Origin: Clostridia bacterium
GTDB lineage: Bacteria > Bacillota > Clostridia > Christensenellales > CAG-138
Direction: 5' to 3'
NCBI GenBank assembly: GCA_017524445.1
Contig: JAFXVP010000069.1
Span: forward strand, 1 to 33,184
DNA length: 33,184 nt
Every line of letters starts with the position of its first letter. The stretch's first letter is position 1. The position numbers and the translations under genes are program-made. Below are positions 7,213-18,186 of this stretch, piece by piece. The notes under the pieces are model-generated. The model did not search any database and was not told the DNA's origin. It was given only the letters and a program-made list of their open reading frames with translations.

Positions 7213-9165
7213 TTACTCCTTGATCTTTTCAAACGCCGTGTGCGCGTGGTTGAAGTCCGCGTACTCGAAGATGTATTCCTTGCGGGACTGGACCTTGTCG
7301 CCCATCAGCACGGTCACGAGGTGCTCGACCTCCGCCGCGTCCTCGATGGTGACGCGCGTGAGCCGTCTGCCCTGCGGATTCATCGTCGTTTCCCAGAGCT
7401 GCTCGGGGTTCATCTCGCCGAGCCCCTTATAGCGCTGCAGGGTGTAGTTCTTGCCGGAGATATTCCGCATCGCCGCCTTCAGCGCCGGATCGTCGTAGCA
7501 GTACACGGGCGGCTGGTTTGCCTTCTGTACGCGGTACAGCGGCGCCATGCCGATATACACGTGCCCCTCGGTGATGAGCGGGCGCATGTAGCGGTAGAAG
7601 AACGTCAGAAGGATCGCGCGGATGTGCGCGCCGTCCTGGTCCGCGTCCGCGAGGATGATGATCTTGTTGTATTTCAGCGAGGAGATGTCGAAATCGTCGC
7701 CGATGCCTGTGCCGAGCGCGGTGATGATCGAACGGAACTCGTCGTTCTGTAAAACCTGTTCAAGCCGCTTCTTTTCGACGTTCAGCGGCTTGCCGCGAAG
7801 CGGCAGGATCGCCTGAAATCTTCTGTCGCGGCCCTGCTTTGCGCTGCCGCCCGCGGAGTCGCCCTCCACGATGAACAGCTCGTTCAAAGAATAATCGCGT
7901 CCGGTGCAGCTCGATAACTTTCCGACGAGCGGGGCGTTTTCGAGCTTGCTCTTTTCGCGCGCGTTTTCCTTTGCCTTTCTGGCCGCGCTTCTTGCCTTTG
8001 CGGCTTTCACCGCCTTTTCCGCGATCAGGTTTGCCGTGTTCGCATTCTTGAGATTTTCAAGCCACGGGATCAGCGTCTGGCTTAGGACCGCTTCGACCGC
8101 GGGACGCGCCTCGGTGTTGCCGAGCTTCGTTTTCGTCTGTCCCTCGAACTGCACGCTGCGCATCTTCAAAGACAGCACGGCGGTCATGCCCTCGCGGAAG
8201 TCCTCGCCCGCGAGCGACGGGTCCTTGTCCTTCAGTACGCCGTTTTTACGGCAGTAGTCGTTGAAGATCTTCGTGATCGCCGCCTTGAAGCCGGTCTCGT
8301 GCGTGCCGCCCTCGGTGGTCGGGATGTTGTTGACGTACGACGCGATCGTTTCGGCGTACTCGTCGTTGTGCAGGATAGCGGCTTCCACCACGATGCCGTT
8401 CGATTCGCCCTTGATGTGGATCGGCGGGTCGTAGAGCGCGGTCTTGTCCTCCTGAATGTAGCGGACAAAGTCCGATAGACCGCCGTCGAACTTGAACTCC
8501 GCGTGATGCTGCTTTTCGCGCTGATCGTCGAGGACCAGCTTCAGCCCGCGGTTCAGGTACGCAAGCTCGCGGAGCCGCTTCATCACGACGGAATACTGCA
8601 TGTCGATCGTTTCGAACACGCGGTCGTCGGGCAAAAACGTCACGACCGTGCCCTGCTTACGGGTGCGTCCGATCTCAGTAAGCGGATACTTCGGTTTGCC
8701 GGAAACGATCTTGCCCTCGGCATTTTCGACGCTTTCGAACTCCATCTTATAGGCGCGGTTTTCGTGGTAGACCTCGACGGAAAGCCAGCGGGACAGCGCG
8801 TTCACGACCGAAGCGCCGACGCCGTGCAGACCGCCGGAGTACGAATACGCGGCGTTGCCGAACTTGCCGCCGGCGTGCAGCTGCGTAAAGACGACCTCGA
8901 CGCCGGAGACGCCGAGCTTTTCATGGATGCCGGTCGGGATGCCGCGGCCGTTGTCGGTGACGGTGACGGAGTGGTCGCGGTGCAGCGTGACGGTGATCTC
9001 GTCCGCGTAGCCGTTCGCCGCCTCGTCGATCGCGTTGTCCACGATCTCCCAGAGAAGGTGATGAAGCCCCGGCAGTCCGGTCGAACCGATATACATGCCC
9101 GGACGCATTCTCACCGCGTCCAGCCCTTCCATGACGGTAATATTTTTGACGGAATATTCTTCCAT
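7213..9165 (-). CDS. type IIA DNA topoisomerase subunit B (GyrB/ParE family)
   Basis: A 650-residue ATPase subunit. The GHKL ATP site is complete: the general-base Glu40 and Mg-binding Asn44 in WEIVDNAIDE, DNGRGIP (71-77), and the lid GGLHGVGAS (111-119). The transducer carries the conserved KTKLGN strand (345-350). The TOPRIM domain has EGDSAGGSAKQGRDRRFQ (434-451, Glu434) and the metal ligands Asp507 and Asp509 in ILADADQDG. The length matches Gram-positive GyrB/ParE, without the insert of proteobacterial GyrB. GRDRRFQAILPLRGK is ParE-like, but LNVEKKRLEQVL and ITALGTGIG are GyrB-like, so the exact label is uncertain. GGAGG stands six bases before the ATG. It is the first gene of a two-gene operon and diverges from rsmH. 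Confidence 0.95.
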   Translation of the reverse strand: MEEYSVKNITVMEGLDAVRMRPGMYIGSTGLPGLHHLLWEIVDNAIDEAANGYADEITVTLHRDHSVTVTDNGRGIPTGIHEKLGVSGVEVVFTQLHAGGKFGNAAYSYSGGLHGVGASVVNALSRWLSVEVYHENRAYKMEFESVENAEGKIVSGKPKYPLTEIGRTRKQGTVVTFLPDDRVFETIDMQYSVVMKRLRELAYLNRGLKLVLDDQREKQHHAEFKFDGGLSDFVRYIQEDKTALYDPPIHIKGESNGIVVEAAILHNDEYAETIASYVNNIPTTEGGTHETGFKAAITKIFNDYCRKNGVLKDKDPSLAGEDFREGMTAVLSLKMRSVQFEGQTKTKLGNTEARPAVEAVLSQTLIPWLENLKNANTANLIAEKAVKAAKARSAARKAKENAREKSKLENAPLVGKLSSCTGRDYSLNELFIVEGDSAGGSAKQGRDRRFQAILPLRGKPLNVEKKRLEQVLQNDEFRSIITALGTGIGDDFDISSLKYNKIIILADADQDGAHIRAILLTFFYRYMRPLITEGHVYIGMAPLYRVQKANQPPVYCYDDPALKAAMRNISGKNYTLQRYKGLGEMNPEQLWETTMNPQGRRLTRVTIEDAAEVEHLVTVLMGDKVQSRKEYIFEYADFNHAHTAFEKIKE

Positions 9166-9193
9166 ATATATCCTCCGAATTCAGGTTCCAGCC

Positions 9194-9202
9194 ATTATAC
9201 CA
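9194..9202 (-). promoter_or_regulatory. extended -10 promoter for the topoisomerase operon
   Basis: On the minus strand TGGTATAAT (9202-9194) is a perfect extended -10 element about 30 bp before the B-subunit ATG. No good -35 is seen at 16-18 bp, which fits an extended -10 class promoter. Confidence 0.65.
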
Positions 9203-9291
9203 CAAGATGTAGTGCTTGCGGGCATTTTGATCCGCTTTTTACTTTTTATTCATATTTCATGGAAAATTTGCTTTTCGGACGCATTTGCATG

Positions 9292-9320
9292 GTGACAAGG
9301 GCGGGGGATTGGTGTATAAT
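9292..9320 (+). promoter_or_regulatory. sigma-A promoter of the division/cell-wall operon
   Basis: GTGACA (9292-9297) and TATAAT (9315-9320) are 17 bp apart, giving a leader of about 41 nt before the rsmH ATG. It is back to back with the topoisomerase promoter. There is no mraZ gene in front, although mraZ often heads such operons. Confidence 0.85.
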
Positions 9321-9367
9321 CTCAATGTATATATGTGGAAGTATACCGTTACGGAGAAAGGAGCCGC

Positions 9368-10330
9368 ATGGAGACCGGATTTCATCACGTGCCGATCATG
9401 GTGACGGAAGTGCTGACGCTTTTAGAGCCCTCCCGCGGCGGCGTCTTCGTGGACGGCACGCTCGGCGGCGGCGGGCATGCGGAGGCGGTTCTGTCCGCTC
9501 TGCCGGAAACAGGGAAGCTCTTCGGCATCGACCGCGACGACGACGCTTTGAAAGCCGCGGGCGCAAGGTTATCCCGCTTCGGCGATCGCTTTACGGCGAT
9601 CAAGGGCAATTTCTTCGATATGAAGGAGCTGCTCGCGGCGCGCGGGGTTGATAAGGTCGACGGCATCCTTTTGGACCTCGGGGTCTCGTCGCATCAGCTC
9701 GACGTGCGAGAGCGTGGCTTTTCCTACAAGGCGGAAGCGCCTCTGGACATGCGCATGGACCAAAGTGCGCCGCTTACCGCAAGGACCGTGGTAAACGAGT
9801 GGTCCGAGGCGGAATTACGGCGCATCTTCTGGGAGTACGGCGAGGAGAAGTTTTCCGGCAAGATCGCCGCGCGCATCGTCGAACGGCGGAAGGAACGGCC
9901 CATCGAAACGACGACGGAGCTTGCGGAGCTCATCAAGGGCGCGATCCCGGCGAAGTTTCGGAACGAGCCGCAGCATCCCGCGCGGCGCTGTTTTCAGGCG
10001 ATCCGCATCGCTGTGAACGGCGAGCTCGACGGGCTGTATGATGCGATCGTGTCCGCGCACGATCTTTTGAACCCCGGCGGGCGGCTTGCGATCCTGACCT
10101 TCCATTCACTGGAGGACCGGATCGTGAAGAACGCGTTCCGCACGTTCGAAAACCCCTGCACCTGCCCGAAATCGGCGCCGGTGTGCATTTGCGGCAAAAA
10201 ACCGACCGCAAAGGTTCTAACGCGCCATCCGCTGGTCGCGTCGGAGGAAGAACAGAAAGAAAATTCGCGTGCGACGAGCGCAAAGCTTCGTTCGATCGTG
10301 CGCATGGATCCCGAGACGGGGTCATATTGA
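9368..10330 (+). CDS. rsmH: 16S rRNA (cytosine(1402)-N(4))-methyltransferase
   Basis: A 320-residue S-adenosylmethionine-dependent enzyme (also MraW) that N4-methylates C1402 of 16S rRNA at the ribosomal P site. The N-terminus HHVPIMVTEVL and the SAM loop VDGTLGGGGHAEAVL (28-42) are diagnostic, followed by DLGVSSHQLD and the family signature PARRCFQAIRIAVNGEL. A cysteine-rich CTCPKSAPVCICGKK segment near the C-terminus is as in Firmicute homologues. The ATG at 9368 is preferred to the in-frame GTG at 9335 because homologues begin just before HHVPV and because GGAG (9360-9363) lies close upstream. It is the first gene of the dcw operon, its classic place. Confidence 0.96.
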   Translation: METGFHHVPIMVTEVLTLLEPSRGGVFVDGTLGGGGHAEAVLSALPETGKLFGIDRDDDALKAAGARLSRFGDRFTAIKGNFFDMKELLAARGVDKVDGILLDLGVSSHQLDVRERGFSYKAEAPLDMRMDQSAPLTARTVVNEWSEAELRRIFWEYGEEKFSGKIAARIVERRKERPIETTTELAELIKGAIPAKFRNEPQHPARRCFQAIRIAVNGELDGLYDAIVSAHDLLNPGGRLAILTFHSLEDRIVKNAFRTFENPCTCPKSAPVCICGKKPTAKVLTRHPLVASEEEQKENSRATSAKLRSIVRMDPETGSY

Positions 10331-10349
10331 TGTAGAAAGGAGATGCGGT

Positions 10350-10862
10350 ATGGACGTTCAGTTCGATGAAGACCGGCAAAAAGCCACAAGCGCAAAGACC
10401 CGGCTTTATTCGCCGAACAAAGCGGGCGATCCGACGCCGATCCTTGAGGATCCGTCGATGCCGATCCGACCGCAGCCTTCGCGGGAAGCAAAGAAGAAGC
10501 GCCGAGAGATCAAGGAGATCCGGCTGACGCCGATGAGCAAGATCCTGATCCTCCTGTCGCTCTTTGTGATCGCGGCGACCGCGCTGTTCGGGCTGTTCGG
10601 CGCGGCGGAGTACGCGCAGATCATCAGCGATACCGCATCCGTTAACAAGGAGATCGAAAACTACAACGACCAGATCTCGCAGCTTAAAAAGACGCAGAGC
10701 TCCATGAACGACTTCGCGACCATCAACGACGTCTGCAGACGGCTCGGCATGACGATGAACTGGTACAAGGGCACCGCGGTGAATACGGACGTGGACGTTC
10801 CTATGACGTTCACGCCGGATACGCCCGCGCCCCGCACACCGGATCCGGATGAAGAACCATGA
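10350..10862 (+). CDS. ftsL: cell division protein FtsL-like
   Basis: A 170-residue bitopic membrane protein. A charged cytoplasmic tail of about 65 residues leads to one membrane helix (about 66-86, ILILLSLFVIAATALFGLFG), then a short extracellular coiled coil (VNKEIENYNDQISQLKKTQ) and a Pro/Thr-rich C-terminus. Sequence conservation in FtsL is low, so the call rests on size, topology, coiled coil and the position between rsmH and the class B PBP. It would join FtsQ and DivIC in the divisome to activate FtsW/FtsI. AGAAAGGAG (10334-10342) supports ATG 10350. Its stop overlaps the next start (ATGA). Confidence 0.85.
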   Translation: MDVQFDEDRQKATSAKTRLYSPNKAGDPTPILEDPSMPIRPQPSREAKKKRREIKEIRLTPMSKILILLSLFVIAATALFGLFGAAEYAQIISDTASVNKEIENYNDQISQLKKTQSSMNDFATINDVCRRLGMTMNWYKGTAVNTDVDVPMTFTPDTPAPRTPDPDEEP

Positions 10863-13099
10863 GTTTGTTTGAAACACGCACGCGCAAAAGAACCGTGAAT
10901 CGAACGGCGGAGGGCAATACCCGTCCCGCCAAAAAGAAAAAACGGATCGACGCGCACAAGAGAAAACTGTTGTTCGCGATGCTGATCGCCGGCATCGGTT
11001 TTTTGCTGATCATCGGAAAGCTCTTTATCGTTTCGATCGTGAACGGAAAGGACTGGACGAACAAAGCAATGAGCCAGTGGACGCGCGTGACGTCGCTGAA
11101 AGCCGAACGCGGGCGTATCCTTGACCGCAACGGCACGACGCTTTCGTCCTCCTATACGACGTATCAGGTCTGCGTCAACCCGCCGAACATCCAGGAGAGC
11201 GACCGCGACCGCATCGCGTCGATCCTGTCCATGTATCTCGGCATGGATTACGACACGGTCTACGCGAAGCTCATCAAGACGCGCGAGAAGGACAAGACGA
11301 CGCACGAGCGCGTGCTGCTTTCGCAGGTCAAGCTCAAGGACCAGGTGGACAAAGAGGTCATCTCTAAGCTCAACTCCATGCAGCTCGGCAGCGGCGTGAG
11401 CTATTACAGCGACGTCAAGCGCGACTATCCGGAATCGGGCTATTACGCGCAGCTGATCGGATTCACGAACATCGACGGCGACGGGCAGACGGGCGTGGAG
11501 CTGACGTACAACAAGTATCTTGCGGGCGAGGACGGCTACCAGAAGGCGGACACGGACCGCGACAACAACCCGGTCCCCGGCGGCGAAGAGGAGTACATCG
11601 AGAGCATCCCGGGCGCGGACGTGATCCTGACGGTGGATACGGGCTATCAGGGCATCCTGGAGAACGCGCTGAACGAGGCGTGCGCGATCAACAACGCGAA
11701 GAGCGCGTCGGGGATCCTGATGGATCCGCAAACCGGCGAGATCTACGCGGTCGGCGCGTATCCGTCGTTCGACAATTCGAACCCGCCGAGAAGCGATGCA
11801 AAGACGCTGCTGGAGCTCAGTAAGAACCGCATCGTCACGGACACGTACGAGCCGGGCTCGACGTTCAAGGTCATTACGCTTGCGTCTGCGCTCGAATCGG
11901 GCGTGATCAACGCTTCGAGCCGCTTCAACTGCCGTGGGTCGATGCTCGTGCGCGGGGAAAAGATCAAGTGCTGGAAGTCCGGCGGACACGGCGAGGAAAG
12001 TCTTTCGGAGGCCGTCGCGAACTCCTGCAATCCGGCGTTCATGACGATGGCGCTGAAGATGGGCGTCGATACATTCTATGATTACATCTTCCAGTTCGGC
12101 TTCGACGAGCCGACAGGCAGCGGCATCATGGGCGAAACGAGCGGCAAGGTCACGCACAAGAAATACATCCGCGACGCGGACCTTGCGCGCATCGGCTTCG
12201 GCCAGAGCATCAGCTGCACCGGCATGCAGCTTTGCATGGCGTTTTCCGCCTGCATCAACGGCGGCGATCTTTTGAAGCCGTATATCGTCTCCGAGATCGT
12301 CGATCAGTCCGGCAACGTGCTTCTGAAAAACGAGCGTACCGTCGTGCGCCGCGTGATCTCGCCGACGACCTCCGCGATGATCCGTTCGCTTTTGCGCGGG
12401 GTCGTGGAAAACGGCAGCGGCAAGAACGCGCAGGTCCCCGGCTATTCGGTCGGCGGCAAGACGGGCACGTCGCAGAAATATGACGATAACGGGCAGGTAT
12501 CGAGCTCCAAGCTCGTCGCGTCGTTCATCGGCTTCGCGCCGGTGGAGGATCCGCAGTTTGTCTGCCTCATCATCGTCGACGAGCCGCAGGTGCCGCAGGT
12601 ATACGGCAGCACGGTCGCCGCGCCGTTCGTACAGCAGGTACTTAGTGCGGCGCTCTCCTATGCGGGCGTCACGCCGGACATCGAAAGCCAGATCGCAACG
12701 GTGCCGAACGTGAAGGGCATGACGGTGGACCAGGCACAGCAGGCGTTGAAGGCAGCGGGGCTCGAGGCGATCTACCTCGAATCCGAAAAGGATTCCACGG
12801 TCACGAACCAGTCGCCGGCCGCGAACACGCAGGTCGTGCGCGGCAGTACGGTCATGCTGTATTCGACGGGCTACACCTTCTTCTCCGAGCTCAACGAAGA
12901 GGTCGAGATGGTCAAGGTCCCGAACGTGATCGGCAAGGACCGCATCGACGCGTGGGACGCGCTGAAAAAGGTCGGGCTCATCATGGACTACGACCGGCAG
13001 AACTGCGCGGGCGAGGCCGTCTATCAGGACATCATGGAGGAGTACGAGGTGCCGGTCGGCACGGTCATCCACGTGACGTTCGAAGTGAAAAAGAAATAA
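10859..13099 (+). CDS. ftsI: class B penicillin-binding protein with two PASTA domains (FtsI/SpoVD type)
   Basis: A 746-residue monofunctional transpeptidase that cross-links septal or spore-cortex peptidoglycan outside the membrane. An N-terminal membrane helix (about 40-62) anchors it. The dimerisation domain begins LKAERGRILDRNG. The transpeptidase motifs are complete: nucleophile Ser334 in STFK (334-337), SCN (389-391) and KTG (534-536). Two PASTA domains follow (about 615-675, VPNVKGMTVDQAQQAL; and 685-745, VPNVIGKDRIDAW). The tail matches SpoVD and PBP2x of Gram-positives, and the place after ftsL matches FtsI. Sporulation or vegetative use cannot be told apart here. It overlaps ftsL by 4 bases. 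Confidence 0.95.
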   Translation: MSLFETRTRKRTVNRTAEGNTRPAKKKKRIDAHKRKLLFAMLIAGIGFLLIIGKLFIVSIVNGKDWTNKAMSQWTRVTSLKAERGRILDRNGTTLSSSYTTYQVCVNPPNIQESDRDRIASILSMYLGMDYDTVYAKLIKTREKDKTTHERVLLSQVKLKDQVDKEVISKLNSMQLGSGVSYYSDVKRDYPESGYYAQLIGFTNIDGDGQTGVELTYNKYLAGEDGYQKADTDRDNNPVPGGEEEYIESIPGADVILTVDTGYQGILENALNEACAINNAKSASGILMDPQTGEIYAVGAYPSFDNSNPPRSDAKTLLELSKNRIVTDTYEPGSTFKVITLASALESGVINASSRFNCRGSMLVRGEKIKCWKSGGHGEESLSEAVANSCNPAFMTMALKMGVDTFYDYIFQFGFDEPTGSGIMGETSGKVTHKKYIRDADLARIGFGQSISCTGMQLCMAFSACINGGDLLKPYIVSEIVDQSGNVLLKNERTVVRRVISPTTSAMIRSLLRGVVENGSGKNAQVPGYSVGGKTGTSQKYDDNGQVSSSKLVASFIGFAPVEDPQFVCLIIVDEPQVPQVYGSTVAAPFVQQVLSAALSYAGVTPDIESQIATVPNVKGMTVDQAQQALKAAGLEAIYLESEKDSTVTNQSPAANTQVVRGSTVMLYSTGYTFFSELNEEVEMVKVPNVIGKDRIDAWDALKKVGLIMDYDRQNCAGEAVYQDIMEEYEVPVGTVIHVTFEVKKK

Positions 13100-13117
13100 C
13101 CAACGGGGGAACACAGA

Positions 13118-14565
<1,448 letters not shown>

Positions 14566-14569
<4 letters not shown>

Positions 14570-15597
14570 ACACCATCGTATTGAATTCGCTGCTTGCGCT
14601 GATCGTCGCGTTCGGCGCCGCGGCGCTTTTGGGACCGCTTGTGATACCCGTGCTGCACCGGCTGAAATTCGGGCAGCAGGTGCGCGACGACGGACCGAAA
14701 ACGCACTTGAAAAAGCAGAACACGCCCACGATGGGCGGGGTTATGATCCTTGTCGCGATTTTGCTTGCGACGCTGATCTTCTCGCACAAGAGCTATTCGC
14801 TGACCCTGTGGGCGCTTCTCATGACCGTGCTGTTCGGGCTCGTGGGGTTCTTGGACGATTTCATCAAGATCGTCAAAAAGCGCTCTCTTGGTCTTCGCGC
14901 ATGGCAGAAGATCGCCGCGCAGTTCATTCTTTCGCTCGGGTTTGCGATCGCGCTGTACTTCCACCCGTCGGTGGGCAGCACGATCTGGCTGGATAAGCTC
15001 GATCTCGGGATCTTCTTTATCCCGTTCGCGATGTTCGTCATCATCGCGGTCGTGAACTCGGTGAACCTGATCGACGGCGTGGATGGGTTATCCAGTTCCG
15101 TGACCGCGGTCTATTCGCTTGCGACCGGCGTGATGATCCTTCTGTTCGTTCTGACCTTCTCTTCCGACGCGCTCGAACCGGAGGCGGCGATCCTTGCTTC
15201 GAACACGCTGGACGGGCTTTCCGGGCTTTCGGTGTTCGCGTTCGCCGCGGCGGGCGCTTGCATGGGCTTCCTCGTGCACAACACGTACCCCGCGAAGGTC
15301 TTCATGGGCGACCTCGGCGCGTTCACGCTCGGCGGCGCGGTCGCGGCGATGGCGCTGCTTTCCCGCACCTCGCTTCTGATGCCGCTCATCGGCGTCCTGT
15401 ACGTTGCGACGTCCGTCTCGGTCATCCTGCAGGTCGGCTCCTACAAGCTCCGCAAAAAGCGCATCTTCCGCATGGCGCCGCTGCACCACCACTTCGAGCT
15501 CGGCGGCACGCCCGAGACGAAGATCGTTTCGATGTATACGCTGGTGACGGCGATCGCAAGCGCGTGCGCCCTCATCATCTTCTGGCTCTGTAAGTAA
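14566..15597 (+). CDS. mraY: phospho-N-acetylmuramoyl-pentapeptide-transferase
   Basis: A 343-residue polytopic membrane enzyme that moves phospho-MurNAc-pentapeptide onto undecaprenyl phosphate to form lipid I. Family signatures are in order: KKQNTPTMGGVMI (49-61), FLDDFIKIVKKRSLGL with the paired metal-binding aspartates, NLIDGVDGL, FMGDLGAFTLGG, and the HHHFEL loop near the C-terminus. About ten hydrophobic segments are seen. It overlaps murE (ATGA) and is followed after nine bases by murD. Confidence 0.97.
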
Positions 15598-15606
15598 GGA
15601 GGATCT

Positions 15607-16956
15607 ATGGCAAAGCAAAAAACGGCGTTGATCGTCGGCATGGCAAAGAGCGGCGTCGCGGCCGCACGGCTTCTGTATCAGGACAATTACCGCATCATCG
15701 TCAACGACATGAAGCCCGAGATCAAGGGACTTTTTGAGCAGCTTTCGGGCATCGCGTACGAGGTCAAGCTCGGCGCAAACCCGATGGATCTTCTGGACGG
15801 CGTGGACCTTCTGATTCCGAGTCCGATCATTCCGATGACGCGCAACTTCATCGTCGAGGCAAAGCGCCGCGGCATCGAGGTCATCTCCGAGATCGAGCTC
15901 GGCTACCGCTATTCGAAGGCGGACTTCGTCTGCGTGACCGGTACGAACGGCAAAACGACCTGCACGGCTTTGACCGGCGAACTCTTTAAGGCGGCGGGCA
16001 GAAACACCTTCGTGCTCGGCAACATCGGCGTCGCGATCTCGGCGCACGCGCTGGAAACGAAGCCCGGCGACGTCGTCGTGGCGGAGACAGCCGCGCTGCA
16101 GCTCGAGGGCAACGTCCGCTTCCACGCAAAGGCGGCGGGCGTGTGCAATATCACGCCGGACCACCTCGACCACTTCGGCACGATGGAAAACTACATCGCG
16201 GCGAAGGCGAAGATTTTAGACAACCAGACTGCGGACGATTACGCGGTGCTGAACTGGGACGATGAGACGGTGCGCGGCTTTTCTAAGCTGACCCCGGCGC
16301 ACGTGCTGTACTTCTCCCGTAAGGAAGAGGTCAAAAACGGCATGTTCTTACGAAACGGCATGCTCGTTTACCGGATGAACGGCGAGGAGCATGAACTCAT
16401 GCCCGCCGACGAGATCCGCATCCCCGGCAACCACAACCTCGAAAACGCCATGCTCTGCGCGCTTTTGGGACTTTCGCAGGGGATCGCGCCGGAAACGATC
16501 CGCGAGGTCTTCAAAACATTCGCGGGCGTCGAGCACCGCATCGAATACGTCTGCACAAAACAGGGCGTCGATTATATCAATGACTCCAAGGGCACGAACC
16601 CGGCAAGCACGATCCGCGCGATCGAGGCGATGAAAAAGCCGACGATCCTGCTTTTGGGCGGCTACGACAAGCACATCGGCTTTGACGAGCTGTTCGAGGC
16701 GTTCACGCCGATCGTCAAGGCGTGCGTCGTGCTCGGCGATACGAAACAACAGATCCTCGACTGCGCAAAGGCGCACGGGTACGAGAGCATCATGCACACG
16801 GCGGATACGTTCAAGGGCGCTGTGGACAAGGCGCACGATCTTGCCGGCCCCGGCGACTGTGTTCTGCTGAGCCCCGCCTGCGCAAGCTGGGATATGTTTG
16901 ACAACTACGAAACGCGCGGAAGAGTATTCAAGGAGATCGCGCGCGCATACGAATAA
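15607..16956 (+). CDS. murD: UDP-N-acetylmuramoyl-L-alanine--D-glutamate ligase
   Basis: A 449-residue Mur ligase that adds D-glutamate to UDP-MurNAc-L-alanine. Seen: an N-terminal Rossmann domain (VGMAKSGVAAARLL), the P-loop VTGTNGKTT (110-118), NIGVAIS, ITPDHLDHF, NHNLENAMLC, HRIEYV, DSKGTNPAS and the C-terminal LLSPACASWDMFDNYE signature that is typical of MurD. AAGGAGG (15596-15602) lies just before the start. Gene order mraY-murD-ftsW is the classic one. Confidence 0.97.
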   Translation: MAKQKTALIVGMAKSGVAAARLLYQDNYRIIVNDMKPEIKGLFEQLSGIAYEVKLGANPMDLLDGVDLLIPSPIIPMTRNFIVEAKRRGIEVISEIELGYRYSKADFVCVTGTNGKTTCTALTGELFKAAGRNTFVLGNIGVAISAHALETKPGDVVVAETAALQLEGNVRFHAKAAGVCNITPDHLDHFGTMENYIAAKAKILDNQTADDYAVLNWDDETVRGFSKLTPAHVLYFSRKEEVKNGMFLRNGMLVYRMNGEEHELMPADEIRIPGNHNLENAMLCALLGLSQGIAPETIREVFKTFAGVEHRIEYVCTKQGVDYINDSKGTNPASTIRAIEAMKKPTILLLGGYDKHIGFDELFEAFTPIVKACVVLGDTKQQILDCAKAHGYESIMHTADTFKGAVDKAHDLAGPGDCVLLSPACASWDMFDNYETRGRVFKEIARAYE

Positions 16957-16968
16957 ACCGGAGGAACC

Positions 16969-18129
16969 ATGGCGGAACAGAAGACAAAAAAAGAACCGTT
17001 GCTGAAACGCATCAGAGATGCGCGGCTGCTTCGCGGCAGAATGGACTTTACCATCCTGCTTGTGATCACCGCGCTCTGCGCGTTCGGGCTCGTCATGATC
17101 TTTTCCGCCAGCTACTACTACGCGCAGCACTATTCCGGCGCGAACCACGACAGCTTCTACTACCTCAAGAAACAGCTGATCTACCTGCTGCTCGGCTATC
17201 CGGTCATGCTGCTGGTCTCCATGATCGACTATCGCCTCATCGAGCGCCTGCGTTCGGTGTTCCTTGCGGTCTCGATCATCCTGCTCATCGCGGTTCTGAT
17301 CTGGGGACAGGACTTGAACGGCGGAAAACGCTGGCTGCCCGTCGCGGGCATCACGATCCAGCCCTCCGAGCTTGCGAAGTTCGGTCTCATGATCTTCATG
17401 TGCTCGTACATGTCGCGTCACCGCCACGAGATGAACACGTTCCGCTTCGGCATGCTGCCCATGCTGATCGCCATCGGCGCGATCGCGGGCCTTGTCATGC
17501 TGCAGCCGAACATGTCCATGGCCGTTATCATCGGCTTTATCGGCATCGTTCTGCTGTATCTCGGCGGCTGTGATCTCAAACAGCTCATCGTGCTCGGGGT
17601 CATCGGCGTCGTCGGCGTAATTGTCCTGGCATACGCGCAGCCGTACCGCGTCGCGCGTATGACCTCGTTTTCAAATCCGGAAAGCGACCCGCAGGGGAGC
17701 GGCTATCAGCTTCTGCAGTCGTTCTACGCGATCGGCTCCGGCGGATTCTTCGGAAAGGGCCTGAACAACAGCTATCAGAAGCTTCTGTACATGACCTACG
17801 GCGAATCGGACTTCATCTTCGCGATCCTGTGCGAGGAGTTCGGCTTCGTCGGCGGGCTGATCGTCATTCTGATGTACGCGTGGATCGTGTTCCGCGGCAT
17901 CGTGATTTCGATGAACTGCAGAAACCGCTTCGGAAGCTTGCTTGCCGCCGGTATCTCGATCGTTTTCGGGTTCCAGGTCTTCGTCAACATCGGCGTCGTC
18001 ACGGGGCTTCTGCCCACGACCGGACAATCGCTGCCGTTTATCTCGGCGGGAGGCACGTCGCTCATCGTCTTCCTTGCCGCAATGGGACTTCTATTGAGCA
18101 TCTCGCGCGACCTGAACCCGCGAAGGTGA
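16969..18129 (+). CDS. ftsW: FtsW/SpoVE-type SEDS peptidoglycan glycosyltransferase
   Basis: A 386-residue membrane protein with about ten helices that polymerises lipid II at the septum together with its cognate PBP. Visible: the N-terminal DFTILLVITALCAFGLVMIFSAS helix (over residues 25-47), NGGKRWLPVAGITIQPSELAKF, QPNMS, the extracellular loop QLLQSFYAIGSGGFFGKGL, GESDFIFAILCEEFG with the catalytic-region Asp, and LPTTGQSLPFISAGGTSL, the FtsW/RodA/SpoVE signature. The position in dcw argues for FtsW or SpoVE over RodA. GGAGG (16961-16965) precedes ATG. murG would normally follow but does not. Confidence 0.95.
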   Translation: MAEQKTKKEPLLKRIRDARLLRGRMDFTILLVITALCAFGLVMIFSASYYYAQHYSGANHDSFYYLKKQLIYLLLGYPVMLLVSMIDYRLIERLRSVFLAVSIILLIAVLIWGQDLNGGKRWLPVAGITIQPSELAKFGLMIFMCSYMSRHRHEMNTFRFGMLPMLIAIGAIAGLVMLQPNMSMAVIIGFIGIVLLYLGGCDLKQLIVLGVIGVVGVIVLAYAQPYRVARMTSFSNPESDPQGSGYQLLQSFYAIGSGGFFGKGLNNSYQKLLYMTYGESDFIFAILCEEFGFVGGLIVILMYAWIVFRGIVISMNCRNRFGSLLAAGISIVFGFQVFVNIGVVTGLLPTTGQSLPFISAGGTSLIVFLAAMGLLLSISRDLNPRR

Positions 18130-18143
18130 TCACATTCCGCCGC

Positions 18144-18180
18144 CCTTCCGCATAAGATGTGGTATCATGCGGAAGGAAGG
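18144..18180 (+). promoter_or_regulatory. hairpin overlapping the murA ribosome binding site
   Basis: A perfect 10-bp inverted repeat CCTTCCGCAT (18144-18153) / ATGCGGAAGG (18167-18176) fills the 57-bp gap between ftsW and murA. Its right arm covers the first half of the Shine-Dalgarno run GGAAGGAAGG (18171-18180). No T-run follows, so it is not a terminator. The loop contains TGTGGTATCAT, which resembles an extended -10, so an internal promoter is possible. Confidence 0.5.
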
Positions 18181-18186
18181 TTGAAG

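Noticed and set aside
10661..13114. Very long minus-strand open frame (over 800 codons) opposite ftsL/ftsI
   Set aside because: Rich in Arg, His, Asp and Val with no domain. It is the antisense of a GC-rich gene whose codon bias removes stops.
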